DNA of 64,000 nt from Conchocele bisecta (GCA_029237695.1 CM055278.1:72531188-72595187), one strand, 5' to 3'; counted from the stretch's first letter, positions 20,886-32,552 are shown. The notes: a model not told the origin generated them from the letters alone. A program made the numbers and translations.

Positions 20886-21335
20886 AAAAGTCTGAGAAAT
20901 ATTACACACACACACAAGTACACATTCAAACGGCTGTATGTCAAAAATTGTTCTGCGACTTTGCACTGCAGTGGAGTATCCAGATTCATGCAGAGGGGGT
21001 GTGAATTGTGAATGGAGTTTGGAAGGTGGTGCGAGAACATACATTCAATTTCTTCCATTGTAGTGATTTTCACATATATTATACAGGTAGTTATTTCCCC
21101 CAGAAAACGTAGGTTAAAGTAAAAAAATACACACCTGACCAAATGTTACGGGATGCAATTACACACCATGTCACTGTACTTTGTACTGTACACCCACTGG
21201 TGAATCCATGTGACAAGTGTTTTGTATGATGTCACGGTGGTGTTTGTGAATGAGCTGATAAGACAAGTGTCGTGCCTTTGCACTTAATGACTGGGTGCCA
21301 GACATCCTTCAGCAAAGTTGCAAATCATGATTTGA
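20886..21335. other. No supported gene
   Basis: Possible continuation of the YqaJ-like fragment to about 20960 (a THKYT motif in frame after a stop), then AT-rich sequence with a short CA repeat at 20907. Confidence 0.35.
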
Positions 21336-21700
21336 ATTGGGGTCCCATCTGTTTGGTGGTGTTCTTTATAGGAATTAAATATTAAATAAGTATAATTGTG
21401 TAACTATTCCAACAGTTTTAAAAAATACGAGTGCCCGCTACACAGAAATATTCACTTAGTAATCTTAGGTTTACTGATAGGTTGTATCATCGTGCTATTT
21501 TGATTGTAAGTGAGGCAGGTCATTTTTAAATTATTTATATCAACTAAATGTGTCACCTGAATAAATATTTGTATTGACTTGTTACAAAATATGATCATTG
21601 CACATCAAAAGATAAATAGAGAGAATAAATAGTTGTTTCCATTAACATTTTAAAGAGTCAATGTTATCGCCCTTGATATCAAAGTGGCAATTCAAGCTTG
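21336..21700 (+). repeat. Segmental duplication, copy A (empty site)
   Basis: Collinear with 23390-23950 in the same orientation: TTGGGGTCCCATC, GTGTAACTA, TACGAGTGC, TTTTTAAATTATTTATA and TTTCCATTAAC recur in order. This copy has a single GTCCCATC (21342-21349) where copy B carries a 157-bp insertion. Confidence 0.8.
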
Positions 21701-22249
21701 ATGTAAAAATAATAATAATGTAAAATTAACATGGTTGATATGATTTTTTTAAGAATTTTACCAAATTTTCTACGACGGCCATCTTCGATTATGCGACAAC
21801 CTCCATTTTAACAAATATGAAAATGCTTCACCCACGCACCACAACTGTGAAGTCTGACCAGCGTCGGCCAAACGGTACATGAGAAGAAGACGAAATCTAT
21901 AATTAAAGGATGACCTGTCGGCGGCCATCTTGTATGATGTATCATTCGATTTTGACAATACCCACGATACCTTCGATTTGATATATATCAGGACCATATT
22001 AGGTCAAATTTGAAATATCGCCATGTGCCAGATACAAAATCAATGCGTGAAAAAACAAAGGGAGAACACTGGAATATTAGTGAGGCAAGAGTTGTGATAA
22101 ATATACAAAAAGGAATTCCAGTTATGCTCGGGACACAAAATCAGTACATGTATCCGAAAAAAACAAAAGAAATCAGTATGGTAAGATGTTATTCTTGATT
22201 TTAAGGACAGAGCAAGTGAGCGGGGTCTCACACATACCCTCGGCCGTAG

Positions 22250-22635
22250 CAAAGTCATTTGGCCTTGACCTTTGGCATGAAAGCCGCTTAGATGAGATAT
22301 AGAATGAAAATATAGCTGTTGATAAAGAAGTATGTGACATTTCCAGTCAATCCAACATACGGTTGCAGATAAATTGTGTACTTAAAACTTTAATGCAAAT
22401 ATTTCAAAACATTTAACACAATTTGACCTTGACCTTGGGCATGAAAGTCACATGCGTGGGCTATAAAATGAAAATATGGATGTTGATTGTTGATAGACAA
22501 ATATATGAAGTTTCAATTCAATCTGACTTACGGTTGCATATATATTGTTTACTTAAAACTTTAACGCATATATTTCAAAACATTTAACACAAGTTTCAAA
22601 GTAATTTCACCTTCACTGTGTGCATGAAAGCCGTA
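22250..22635 (+). repeat. Diverged tandem repeat, about 185-bp units
   Basis: Two and a half units carry TTGACCTTGACCTT, GGCATGAAAG, ATGAAAATAT, TTGATAAA and CTTAAAACTTTAA. TTGACCTTGACC is the reverse complement of the GGTCAAGGTCAA found in the arrays at 14-16 and 30-31 kb. Confidence 0.75.
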
Positions 22636-22649
22636 TGAGTGGGCTATAT

Positions 22650-23215
22650 AATATTTGTTTAATGGTGTTTAACGGCCTATCAACAGCTATGGTCTAATAC
22701 TCACATAAAGGATATAACTGTCGGATACCAAATGCCAAAGTTGTTTGTTTGTTTATTGGTGTTTAACGGCCTATCAACAGCTCAGGTTATATAAGGCCGG
22801 GCAAACGGGTTAGATCCTGTATTAACCTGCTGCATTGGGGGGAAAATCCCAAAATCAGAACGGAATATTTACATCGAGAAACAATATATTCAGCCCTGAA
22901 ATTAGAACAACCTGACCTGGTGGCAGGTCCATACCACACCAAAGTCACTTGGCCCCTTTCCCTAAAATAGGATTACGAATAATCGTAATATTCACATAAG
23001 GGGTATAACCAGATTCAACTGTCACATACAAAATGCCAAAGACGTATGTGAGGGCCAAACCAGGTCTCCAGTCGGAATTCCGGTAAGGATGAACCCCGAT
23101 CGTTAAATTACCCATCGCTTGCACCCACCTTCCACCCAATACTCAGCAAATGACTCCGCAACTTTCCAACATGAAACAGTGCTTAGAGAACTACATCCCA
23201 CCCGGGCATCAAACT
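22650..23215 (+). mobile_element. SINE-like B-box element, truncated copy followed by a fuller copy
   Basis: GTGTTTAACGGCCTATCAAC occurs at 22665 (short copy) and again at 22757 after a TTTG run. The second copy continues through GGCCGGGCAAACGGGTT, AATCCCAAAATCAGAA, CAGCCCTGAAAT and CACTTGGCCCC to about 23200. Confidence 0.65.
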
Positions 23216-23389
23216 CACAACACTTGGATAAATGTGGTAAGCAAGTAAGCCACATTGTTCATAGTTGTGAACAGTAACTCTTGAAACCTACAAACCGTAC
23301 TGTCGGTAGCAGAGTTACGTTTCCATTCATAGTCTTCCTCTGCAGAATAGTGAATAAGAGATCTGGTTCGCAAATTACATGTAGCAGCT

Positions 23390-23950
23390 AAAGTTGGGGT
23401 CCCATCCACAGGTTGAAGTAACGGACCGAGGTATATATATGTGTGTGTTATAGAGGGAGTAACAAAACTTTTTTTAGCTTTTTTTTTTTTCGTTTATGGA
23501 CGCTTTTAGGCGTATTTAATGTATTTATAGACCTCGGTCCGTTACAATGTACTTCAACCTGTGGTCCCATCTAGTAGGCATAACAGTTTGCCTACCTATA
23601 AGAATTAAATAAGTGTATACTTGTGTAACTACGGTACATGTATTCCGCCAGTTTTAAAAATTACGAGTGCAGGCCCACTATACACATATAATCATTTAGT
23701 AATATTGATTTTACTGATAGTGACTCGCGGTGGTATCAAGCTATTTTGATATGCAAATGAGACATGACATTTTTAAATTATTTATACCAATTAAATGTGT
23801 CACCCGAACAAATATTTTTATTGACACATTATAAAGTACGATCATAGTGCACATAACAAAACTAAGCAGACAGAATATAGTTTCCATTAACCTTTAATGG
23901 AAACACGGTTATCGCCCCTGATATCAGTGACCAGGCAAATAGTGATTCCT
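23390..23950 (+). repeat. Segmental duplication, copy B (filled site)
   Basis: Matches 21336-21700 on both sides of the MITE at 23407-23563. Divergence is moderate, with small indels. Confidence 0.8.
23407..23563. mobile_element. 157-bp MITE with 8-bp target duplication (hAT-like)
   Basis: Ends CACAGGTTGAAG/CTTCAACCTGTG and inner arms GTAACGGACCGAGGT/ACCTCGGTCCGTTAC. Flanked by GTCCCATC at 23399-23406 and 23564-23571. The unoccupied GTCCCATC is preserved in the duplicate at 21342-21349, which confirms the boundaries. An 8-bp duplication is typical of hAT elements; the superfamily is inferred. Confidence 0.92.
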
Positions 23951-24029
23951 ATATGGAGGAACCACTACCGTTAATTTACGTCGTCTCGTTCTCCCGACCA
24001 CCACCCACGTAAAGTTTTGTATTATTTTT

Positions 24030-24425
24030 ATAACAGTTTTTTTTTCAGATGGAAAATATACAAATTAGGTCACAATTAACAACTACATTTTGTAAATTGT
24101 AAATCAGATCTGATTAGCTATTCTGTAGAGGAAGCCTACGTATATCATGTATGTTCAAGTACATGTACAAATGGGGGGAAAATCCTAAAATCAGAAATGA
24201 ATATTTACAATAAAAGAACTATATACTCAGCCCTGAAATCAGGATGATCCTGATCTGATGCCAGGTCCTCGCCACACCACAATCACATGGCCCCTCCCAA
24301 AAGCAGTAGGATCAGAAATAATCTTACTACATTTATAATGGGCAATAACCCAATTCAACTCCCAGGTAACAGAAAGAGCGAAAGATGAAAACGTACCTGA
24401 GGGCCAAACCAGGCAAATCGTGATC
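24030..24425. mobile_element. SINE-like B-box element (copy with TACATGTAC head) inside a small direct repeat
   Basis: AAGTACATGTACAAATGGGG, AATCCTAAAATCAGAA and CAGCCCTGAAATC occur at 24150-24250, as at 53450-53550. TTTCAGATGGAAAATA...GATTAGCTATT...GTAGAGGAAGCCTAC flanks it directly at about 24045-24140 and 24450-24520. Confidence 0.6.
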
Positions 24426-24589
24426 CATACGTATTACTTTTATAAAAAAAAATTTCAGATGGAAAATACACAAATTGTGTCTGATCTGATTAGCTATTAT
24501 GTAGAGGAAGCCTACATGTATGAATGGAATAGTAACTCTGCTACAGACAGTACAGGAGTAGATTGCAAGAGTTATTGTTCGCAACTACA

Positions 24590-26860
24590 ATAACATGGTT
24601 CAATAATAATGAGACATCAGTGATTCTATATTTTATGTACATATTGGTGTCGTTTTTCTAGTTTCGATGTAGAACCAATAATTCATTAAACTGTGTTTAT
24701 TCCATTGGGTGACAGTCCAGTTGTTGCATTTATAATAGTATAGCCAATTGTTCTCGTCATATTTTATTTCCACTTCAAGGGACCAGGGGTCTCAGAAATG
24801 TAATTTCCGTTACGTACATTTACATGACGTAAATATAGCTTTACATTTACATTTTTTTCTTTTCAACGGCATAAAACATACAACTGAAGGGGCATCTATT
24901 TAGAAAAGTGTCAAGAATATGGTAAGCTAATTATATTAGTGCGAAACAGAGAAATTTAGAAGCAAGTCGTGGAATTTCTCATTTATGGTAACCCAACAAC
25001 ATGTATTTAATATGAATCAGTAAAGTTAAGCAAAACAAAATAGCTTGGCAACTAACGGAATGCCGTGTTTTACCACATGTACCAAACATCGTTATATACA
25101 TGGTATTATACATAGTTTCTTCACTGAAAACAAAATAATGTTCTTTATAAATTGTGTGATTTGTCAGTAAATTACACCGGGACACCAGATGTACATAAAA
25201 TATGGAATCACTGACATACATATCTGTACATGTATCAAACCAATGAAAACTGACATTCTGATCTGCATATAAAAAATGTCATTTCGGCTAATTCTGCGCA
25301 CCGGCTAATGCACAATTCACATAATGTTTTGCCCAGCTTACGTCAGAATGAATTATGTTGATTTTGGAATAAATCAGCTGATTAACGGTATACTAAGTCA
25401 CAATTTTATCCCATTCCGATAGTTTGGTAAACAGTTATTCAGAACATGGTCAAAATGATTAGTGGTCCTGCTTACTAAATTAATAGATCAACAACAGATC
25501 TGTTAAAAAAAGCTTCATAAACCAATAATACACATACAAATATACCGACATTGGTTATCATTTAATTCCCGTATTATTCGCAAAACTCAAGGACAAAATG
25601 GACTGATATTTTGATCAAATTTGGCTGGGTCTCCACTAGGCGGATACAGATAATAGACGACAGATGAAATAGTAAAAGCCATCTGTTTAGCCGTGATTAT
25701 CTCGGCTAAGAACTGCCTTGAATGTTCAGGGAATTTAGACTGAATATGGACATTTTCACGAACATTATTATTAGGTGCGCAGAATTAACAAAAAGTCACC
25801 GCTGTGCAAATGCAGTGTACCTGGATTCGCACAACTCAATGTTTTACTTATTTCATCACAGTGACTGTTGTTACAGTTTTTATAAACACATTTGACTCTC
25901 GGGGGGGGGGGGGGGGAATGAAAGTAATGAATTGACTTGTTGGATGAAAAATATATTCAAAGTGACTCTACAAGTATCGAGGTGCCACAAACACACAGAG
26001 TCCGAGATGCACCATACATTAGAAATTAGCTCTTTAAACAACAATTGTGGAAACAACATTGGTCGCGAAAACCAATGACTCGGCACATGCACAGGCAATG
26101 TTGAATATCCCCCACCCACTTGAATTCATGTTAGATTGAATACAATGGAATTATTTTAGTAGCCCTGTGGTTAAAAGTGCTGTCGAAGTCAGCACGATTC
26201 AAATATTGGTCAACAGTAATAAAGAAATAATTCCTACCTGAAACGAATGTTTCGTGTCTGGCAGCTAGTAGACTTATGTAAAATGTAGGTAAATTATTGA
26301 TGCGTCTTGGCTGTCGCCGTATTGTCTTCTCAACTTTAGCAAATTTGCAGAAATGTACGTCTGTATCATTCACAAATCGTCGAGTACACAATGAGTATCT
26401 GTATTTCCGTATTTAGAGCTTATCAACAATGAAGACAGCAATCATTCCACGATGGCTTGGACCAGTACGTGAAATGGCAATAAGACCAATCATTGTATTA
26501 TTACGCGTTTGGCAGGACACGAAATATAGTATGACGTCACAATGAAAATACAATCGCATTTAACAACAAATAGCTGACTTTTTAAACGTAAATATTACAA
26601 AAAAAAAGTGTCCTGTGTCATGACACTATGGCGTTTAGTAAAAAGGTTCAAATATTAACTCTATATGTACCGGACGTTCTAAATGAGGCTCCATACGGGA
26701 AAATCTATTTAAACTAAATTTCATGGGGAAGCTATTTTTTTGCAAATTACATGCGTATTATTATTTCAACAGAACTAACAAATAGCTTGTTGGTATTGGC
26801 ACACTTTCATATTACGAAGTTTCCCGCAGCGAACCCCATTCGGCCCATCGACCGATTGTA
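24590..26860. other. Long stretch without a supported gene
   Basis: AT-rich. The sequence at 24520-24590 is an inverted copy of 23255-23330. A poly-G run lies at 25900-25917. Several 60-90 codon ORFs lack domains or splice context and look like chance. Confidence 0.45.
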
Positions 26861-26897
26861 ATTATAGAACGCCTACGATATAGGCGTTCTATGAAAA
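26861..26897. repeat. Short perfect palindrome
   Basis: ATAGAACGCCTA and TAGGCGTTCTAT pair around CGATA. No T-run follows that would suggest pol III termination. Function unknown. Confidence 0.5.
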
Positions 26898-27060
26898 CAC
26901 CGATGTGCGTTGTTCGTTAGATAACGTTAACACCACGGAACAAACCTAACATGGCGATCTGACAAACGTCGATAATTGGAAATTTCGGCTGAAATTACGT
27001 CAGCTAAGTTCACGACGTCATATCTTGTGACGTCGTTAGACTCCCGTTTTCTCGCATACT

Positions 27061-27594
27061 ATACTACACAAGTACCACTACACTACACTACACTACACTA
27101 CACTACACTACACTACACTACACTACACTACACTACACTACACTACACTTACTACACTACACTACACTACACTACACTACACTACACTACACTACACTAC
27201 ACTACACTACACTTACACTACACTACACCTTACACTACACTACACTACTACACTACACTACACTACACTACACTACACTACACTACACTACACTACACTA
27301 CACTACACTACACTACACTACACTACACTACACTACACTACACTACACTTACACTACACTACACTACACTACACTACACTACACTACACTACACTACACT
27401 ACACTACACTACACTACACTACACTACACTACACTACACTACACTACACTACACTACACTACACTACACTACACTACACTACACTACACTACACTACACT
27501 ACACTACACTACACACACTACACACACTACACTACACTACACTACACTACACACACTACACTACACTACACTACACTACACTACACTACACTAC
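27061..27594. repeat. Pentamer satellite (CTACA)n, second array
   Basis: Almost homogeneous CTACA repeats with a few insertions (CTTACA, CACACTACAC) that shift the phase. The same unit as at 17.2-17.7 kb but without the TGCAC and TACGC variant blocks. The 217-codon ORF here is an artefact. Confidence 0.95.
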
Positions 27595-27735
27595 ACAACG
27601 TGTGGCACCTCGCCTGTAGCGATGTGTAACTAGCTTCCTCATCAAGGAAACCGTGTTCAGACACGCATTATCCGCGATATAAATAATAGACCCTCGTCGG
27701 AAAGTATCCGTCTTTGATCTACTGAGGTATACTGT

Positions 27736-28092
27736 CAAGGTGTATGATCACGTGGTACTAACATCAACAACAAGTACCGATTCAAAGTATTATTTTATAG
27801 TGTCCTTATTACGCAACGGACTTTGATGAAATATGGCGCATCAAACGCATATTGTTGAGCTGCATTTGGTGGTCTCTGTATTTTCGCCCAAACATCTGTC
27901 GTTTTTGCGAAGAACGCAAAAACGACATAAGTTTGTGTCAAACTCACTAGACCACCAAATGCAGCTCATGAAGACACGTTTGCTGCGCCATATTTCATCA
28001 AAATCTGTTGCATATTAAGGAAAAATATCAAATAATACTTACTTTGGAGTGGGCGACGTTGTTGTTGTTGTAACCACGTCATCATGAACCTT
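27736..28092. mobile_element. Foldback MITE, CAAGGTGTATGATCACGTGG ends (copy 1)
   Basis: The terminal inverted repeat includes GATCACGTGG and (AAC)n/(GTT)n runs. Inner arms carry AATATGGCGC, GCTGCATTTGGTGGTCT and GCAAAAACGACA. Copies lie at 44247-44621, 52425-52810 and 58400-58768. Its right end truncates the YR retroelement. Confidence 0.85.
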
Positions 28093-28118
28093 GAATGTGT
28101 AACATGAATTATCACTGG

Positions 28119-28634
28119 CTATTGATACATCTTCAATACGAAGAGCATTACACGAATCCTATGCACATCGAGTAGTAAATTCGCCACACCTTCTAAACCC
28201 AAAAAAAATGCCATTTTACAAGCACACGTAACCATGAGATCCACAAGTGGCGAAAACGCTCGTGTTGAAAGAGATTTACACATATTGCACAATATACCGT
28301 ACGTAATAGGCTCGCGCTTCCCACGTTTGACAACATCAATATCACTTTGCTTCCTTGTGATACATTTTAATATGTAATCCAGACGTTCTGAATCTCGAAG
28401 TGGGTTGGGTAAACCCTCACGAATATAGTGATAAGTGCAACCTGATGGTTGACAACTGAAAACACATATTTCTGTGACAAACGGTGGCGAAGTTATGTAA
28501 GGTATCCGATCCGGCGGAATTTCCACCCCGCACAAACTTATGAACTGTAGCAGATGTGTTATCCCAGTTCGATAAGCAATGGCAGTACCTCTACTGATCG
28601 ATCTATCCCACAGCGCGTTCACCTGTGTCGTCAT
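28119..28634 (-). pseudogene. YR retroelement: tyrosine recombinase N-terminal part
   Basis: About 171 codons. The start has an ALWDRSISRGTAIAYRTG helix typical of the SAM-like N-terminal domain of DIRS/Ngaro recombinases, followed by a catalytic-domain start (LEGVANLL region, where an Arg is expected). The C-terminal catalytic half with the Tyr nucleophile is missing: the frame ends at 28119 next to the foldback MITE. It follows RNase H on the same strand, as in DIRS-like elements. Confidence 0.65.
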
Positions 28635-29250
28635 ATCAGGAATAGATTGTCGTGAGATTGTGTCACAAAAGGGTGTAGATTGGCTGCTTGTGCCAAACGC
28701 CGGAATCGTCCCATCTGAAACCGAGACAGCGAATCTGCAATGTCATTGTGTATTCTCGGAATATGTGGAGCATGTACAGTAAAACCATGCACTGTTGCAC
28801 ACCATGTCATCGATAACATTGTATACAGTTCACAAAAGGCCATGGACATGACTTCACCGGTTCGCAGCAAGTTGTCGGGAAATCTTCCAGGGAACCATTT
28901 ATTATCATAGGATCCAGCATAGGTGACGTCCGTAGCGTCTGTGTACAAATGTAAGTCGGCTGCCTGTGAAATGTTATCGTCTAAGAAGAATGAACAGCAG
29001 TTCCATTAGTGAAGGAACTTAAAGCCACACACGTAAATCCAGCCTACATGCCGCACTCAGTTTGACAAAATGGTGCATCTCTCGTACAGACGTGGACAGT
29101 GCGATGAGATAAGACACGAATGATCGGCCTTGTCGGATAACACGGCAGACTCAACAGTTCCCTTTTCGTGCATGATTTCCTGTTTTGAAATGACAATAAC
29201 ATCTCTCGAATTCGTGCCACCGTTTCCACTGGTATCCTCGCTTACATCCT
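28631..29250 (-). pseudogene. YR retroelement: RNase H region
   Basis: MYTDATDVTYAGSYDNKW with the conserved TDA, a Glu in FCELYTML, and HIPRIHNDIADSLSR near the end are the RNase H signatures of DIRS-type elements. The segment 28950-29250 upstream is broken by frameshifts. RNase H removes the RNA template during reverse transcription. Confidence 0.7.
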
Positions 29251-29283
29251 GACTGTGTCTAATATGACGCCCAGGTATTCGAA

Positions 29284-29755
29284 TCAAATAGTAGGCCCGA
29301 ATGTTTTATGGGGAACTGTCACAATGCCGAGACAGTTCAATAATTGCACTAATCGTGTCATGGTTTGTTCGCCATCTTCGTCTTGAGAGTTTACAGTCAA
29401 AAGATAATGTAGTAAATGTAAAATTGTTTGACTGTGAAACACATTGCTAGCTATCCAGCAAATCGATGTAGACAGAGTATCAAATATTTCGGGACTGGCA
29501 CTACTGCCAAACACGAGTTTGGTGAAAAAGTAATACTTATCCATCCACTTTATGCCATATCGATATAGACAGAGCATCAAATATTTCGGGATTGGAACCA
29601 CTGCCAAACACGAGTTTGGTGAAAAAGTAATACTTATCCATCCACGTTATGCCATGGTATGGCCACATGTCAGGTGAAATTGGCATCACTTTAAATGCGT
29701 CCTTGATATCCAGTTTGCATAACGTGCTACCTATACCATGTCGTTTGATACATCA
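29284..29755 (-). pseudogene. YR retroelement: reverse transcriptase fragment with a 97-bp tandem duplication
   Basis: The minus strand reads LDIKDAFKVMPISP (RT motif A region), then WMDKYYFFTKLVFGS and PEIFD, the DIRS-type palm. A 97-bp segment (29471-29567) is duplicated at 29568-29664; 97 is not a multiple of three, so the duplication breaks the frame. The 5' end is cut by a half-copy foldback at 29757. With RNase H and recombinase downstream this is a DIRS/Ngaro-like relic of about 1.6 kb. Confidence 0.72.
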
Positions 29756-29756
29756 G

Positions 29757-29927
29757 TAGCCGATTTCACCAACATTGCAAAGTATACTTTTCTAGCAAAG
29801 TATACTTTGAGGGAGTACACATTTATTTTTCCTGAAATGCATTATTTCATATAGAACTAACAAATGCATATCTTTAGTGATTAGAATTATGCAGAATTAT
29901 TATACTGAATTGATTACATTATCACCT
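29757..29927. mobile_element. Half copy of the AAAGTATACTTT foldback
   Basis: GCCGATTTCACCAACATTGC, AAAGTATACTTT, CATTATTTCATATAGAACTA and ATTATACTGAATTGATTACA match the left half of 12751-13045. It is broken off in the central hairpin. Confidence 0.7.
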
Positions 29928-30465
29928 TGGGATGTTCCACTGTAAATCAGATATGTTAGTGCTTTGTGGCACATTCTCGTGCTTTGTAGTCATGATACGT
30001 CATTGTAATCAGAGTTACACATCGACTCTATTGTTGGTTAGAGGTTGGTAAGTGATTTGAACACCCCTGCAGACAATAGAAAAGTGTGCAGCTATATGCA
30101 AACGTGGGCACGAAATAGTTCGTTCTTCACGGTAAGCCACACACGCTGTGCAGCTATGGTCATTTGGGGACACTCTGAATACCTGCTGAGAAAAGGGACC
30201 TTACGACGGCGACCGTACCCCACATCAGTCTACACATTTGCGCAATTTGATCAGGGGATACGTTGGTCGCAATTCAAGTTATTATTGTCACCGACTAGCA
30301 GAATTTGATCAATATATCGACCGAATAACTACAAATGGTGGTGAGAATCTGTACTGGTCACTCATACATGTAATGTACGTTCATTGTTTTATCAATCAGC
30401 GACCCACGCGAGTAGCGATAATCAGATTGGTGCAGCCTGGATATACGTGGGGGGTATACTGGAGT
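29928..30465. other. No supported gene
   Basis: Mixed-composition sequence with two 76-87 codon ORFs but no domains. A repeat fragment is possible. Confidence 0.35.
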
Positions 30466-31345
30466 TAGGTTGTCCGTGCGTCCGTCCGTGAGTGCGTCCG
30501 TCCGTCCGTCCGTCCGTCACTAAATTTAACATCAGATAAATATTGTTATAACTTCTATTTCCTTCATCTAAAATGCTTAATATTTCACGTATGCATACCT
30601 GTAAGCCTCTACTACCATGCTGTGCGAAATCCACGACGTCCAACCCCCGCTGATCCCAATGTCAATGTCAAATACTTGGTCTCTTTAGAAAACATAACAT
30701 CAGAGAAATAAGTTTTAACTTCTATTTCCTTCACTGAAAATGCTTAATATTTCACTCGTGCATTCCTCTAAGGTTGTACTATCATGCTGTGCCAAATCCA
30801 CGACCGTCCAACCCCCGCTGATCCCAAGGTCAAGGTCAAATACTTAGTATCTTTACAAAACTTAACATCAGAGAAATATGTTATACCTTCTATTTCCTTT
30901 ATTTAAAATTCTTAATATTTCACTTGTGCATTCCTCTAAGGTTGTACTATCATGCTGTGACATATCTACGACCATCCAACCCCCGCTGATCCCAAGGTCA
31001 AGGTGACATACTTAGTCTCTTTACAAAACTTAACACCAGAGAAATATGTTATAACTTCTATTTCTTTCATCGAAAATTCTTAATATTTCATGCATGCATT
31101 CCTCTAAGGCTCTTCTACCATGCTGTGACAAATCCCTGCTGATATCGAGGTCAATGTCACATACTTAGTCTCTTTACAAAACTTAACATCAGAGAAATTG
31201 GTTATAACTTCTATTTCCTTACTCGGATCTGCTTCACATTTCACACACGCATTGCTCCAATGGACCTCTGCCACCCTGTAACAAATTCACGTTCGTGCCG
31301 CCCCAGCTGAACCCAGAGTCAAGGTCACAAGCCCACACACTTGGA
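30466..31345 (+). repeat. Diverged tandem array, about 165-bp units, with CGTCCGTCCGT leader
   Basis: The leader (CGTCCGTCCGT repeats) is at 30475-30518. About five units follow, with TTATAACTTCTATTTCCTTC, ATGCTTAATATTTCAC, TCTACTACCATGCTGTG, CCAACCCCCGCTGATCCCA and AAGGTCAAGGTCA. The layout matches the array at 14.07 kb although the unit sequence differs. Confidence 0.8.
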
Positions 31346-32303
31346 AATTATTTTACATATTTATGGGTACATGGGCCTACGCGGGGGGTATTCCGTAAGC
31401 ATCGCTTACTGACCAATCTAGTTACTAAAGGGTTTTGTTAATCCACTGGGAATTGAAAAAAACAACAGGAGACACGAATTATACAGACAACCCATTCCAA
31501 TTAAACACGTCTTTAATTCCGAGAGGTATGAATTAAAGACCACCGATTCTTATGTTTTCCGTCTCCAGGGACTGTCCACACAAGTTCCCACTCCACCTTT
31601 GATGTCAGTAGTTCAAAGGTCAAGGTCACGGGGTGACATTGGAGAATAAAACGAGTTCGGCTCAATAACTGAATAACAATTGGTGCTAGGAGGCTCAAAC
31701 GTTTGATTTTGATGTCACTATGCACATTGTGGCACCACTGCGTGTATTTTTGAGAAGGGGGTGGTGGGGGGGGGTGGTTGGGGGGGGGCTTATATGTTTG
31801 ACAAACAACTCTTGTTAAACGAATATGTTAAAAAAAACACTCTATATCACAGACATGGAGATTACAAAGTAATATATCACGAGCCCCAAATTGGCCTGCT
31901 TCGCTCACCTGAAATTATTATCCAAATTATAAATTATGTCAGAAATGGTCCGGACTGTCTATTACATGTATATATACCATCAAAATTGTTCTGTTCACCA
32001 TTATAGTTGGTTTAATGGAATACAATTTCTCAAATCTTCCTCATTTTGAGTCAATGCTGCCAGGTGGGCCCGAATTCAGAGGAGGGTTCAAATGAGTGGT
32101 CATAACCTGTACCTTCATTGAGAGGAACAGCCGTGCAATAATTGCCGTGCTATAAGTGCCCATACGTTTCAGATATACGCACGGCAATTATTGCATGGCA
32201 TCTCATTACATTAGGCTCCACCCCTTTAGTTACGCCACATTCTAAGCTCCACACCTTTAGATGCACAAAACAACTTGGTATTGGAAATTTATGGCAGGTG
32301 CGT
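31346..32303. other. No supported gene; G-rich run and short foldback
   Basis: A G-rich tract lies at 31757-31790. GCAATAATTGCCGTG (about 32134) pairs with CACGGCAATTATTGCA (about 32177). A further AAGGTCAAGGTCACGG lies at 31615. Confidence 0.4.
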
Positions 32304-32337
32304 ACGGAAGCTTAAAAGGGACATGTGAAAAAAAAAT

Positions 32338-32552
32338 TCTAAGTCGTTACCACGACATAGCATCTCGTTCCCACGAGATAGCATGTCGTTACCACGACTT
32401 AGGATCTCGCTACCAGGAGTTAGCTATGTCGTTCCAACGAGATAGCATCTCGTTACCACGACATAGCATCTCGTTCCCAGGAGATAGGATCTCGTTACCA
32501 CGAGTTAGCTATGTCGTTACCACGACATAGCATCTCGTTCCCACGACATAGG
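32338..32552. repeat. Left word array of the 6.4-kb element
   Basis: Words CGTTACCACGA, CGTTCCCACGA, CGTTCCAACGA and CGTTCCCAGGA are joined by CATAGCATCT, GATAGCATGT and GTTAGCTATGT linkers. Each unit of about 19 bases is nearly self-complementary (ATCTCGTTCCCACGAGAT). The array sits about 15 bases inside the TIR. Confidence 0.9.

Noticed and set aside
26976..27629. 217-codon ORF
   Set aside because: Also pentamer satellite translation.
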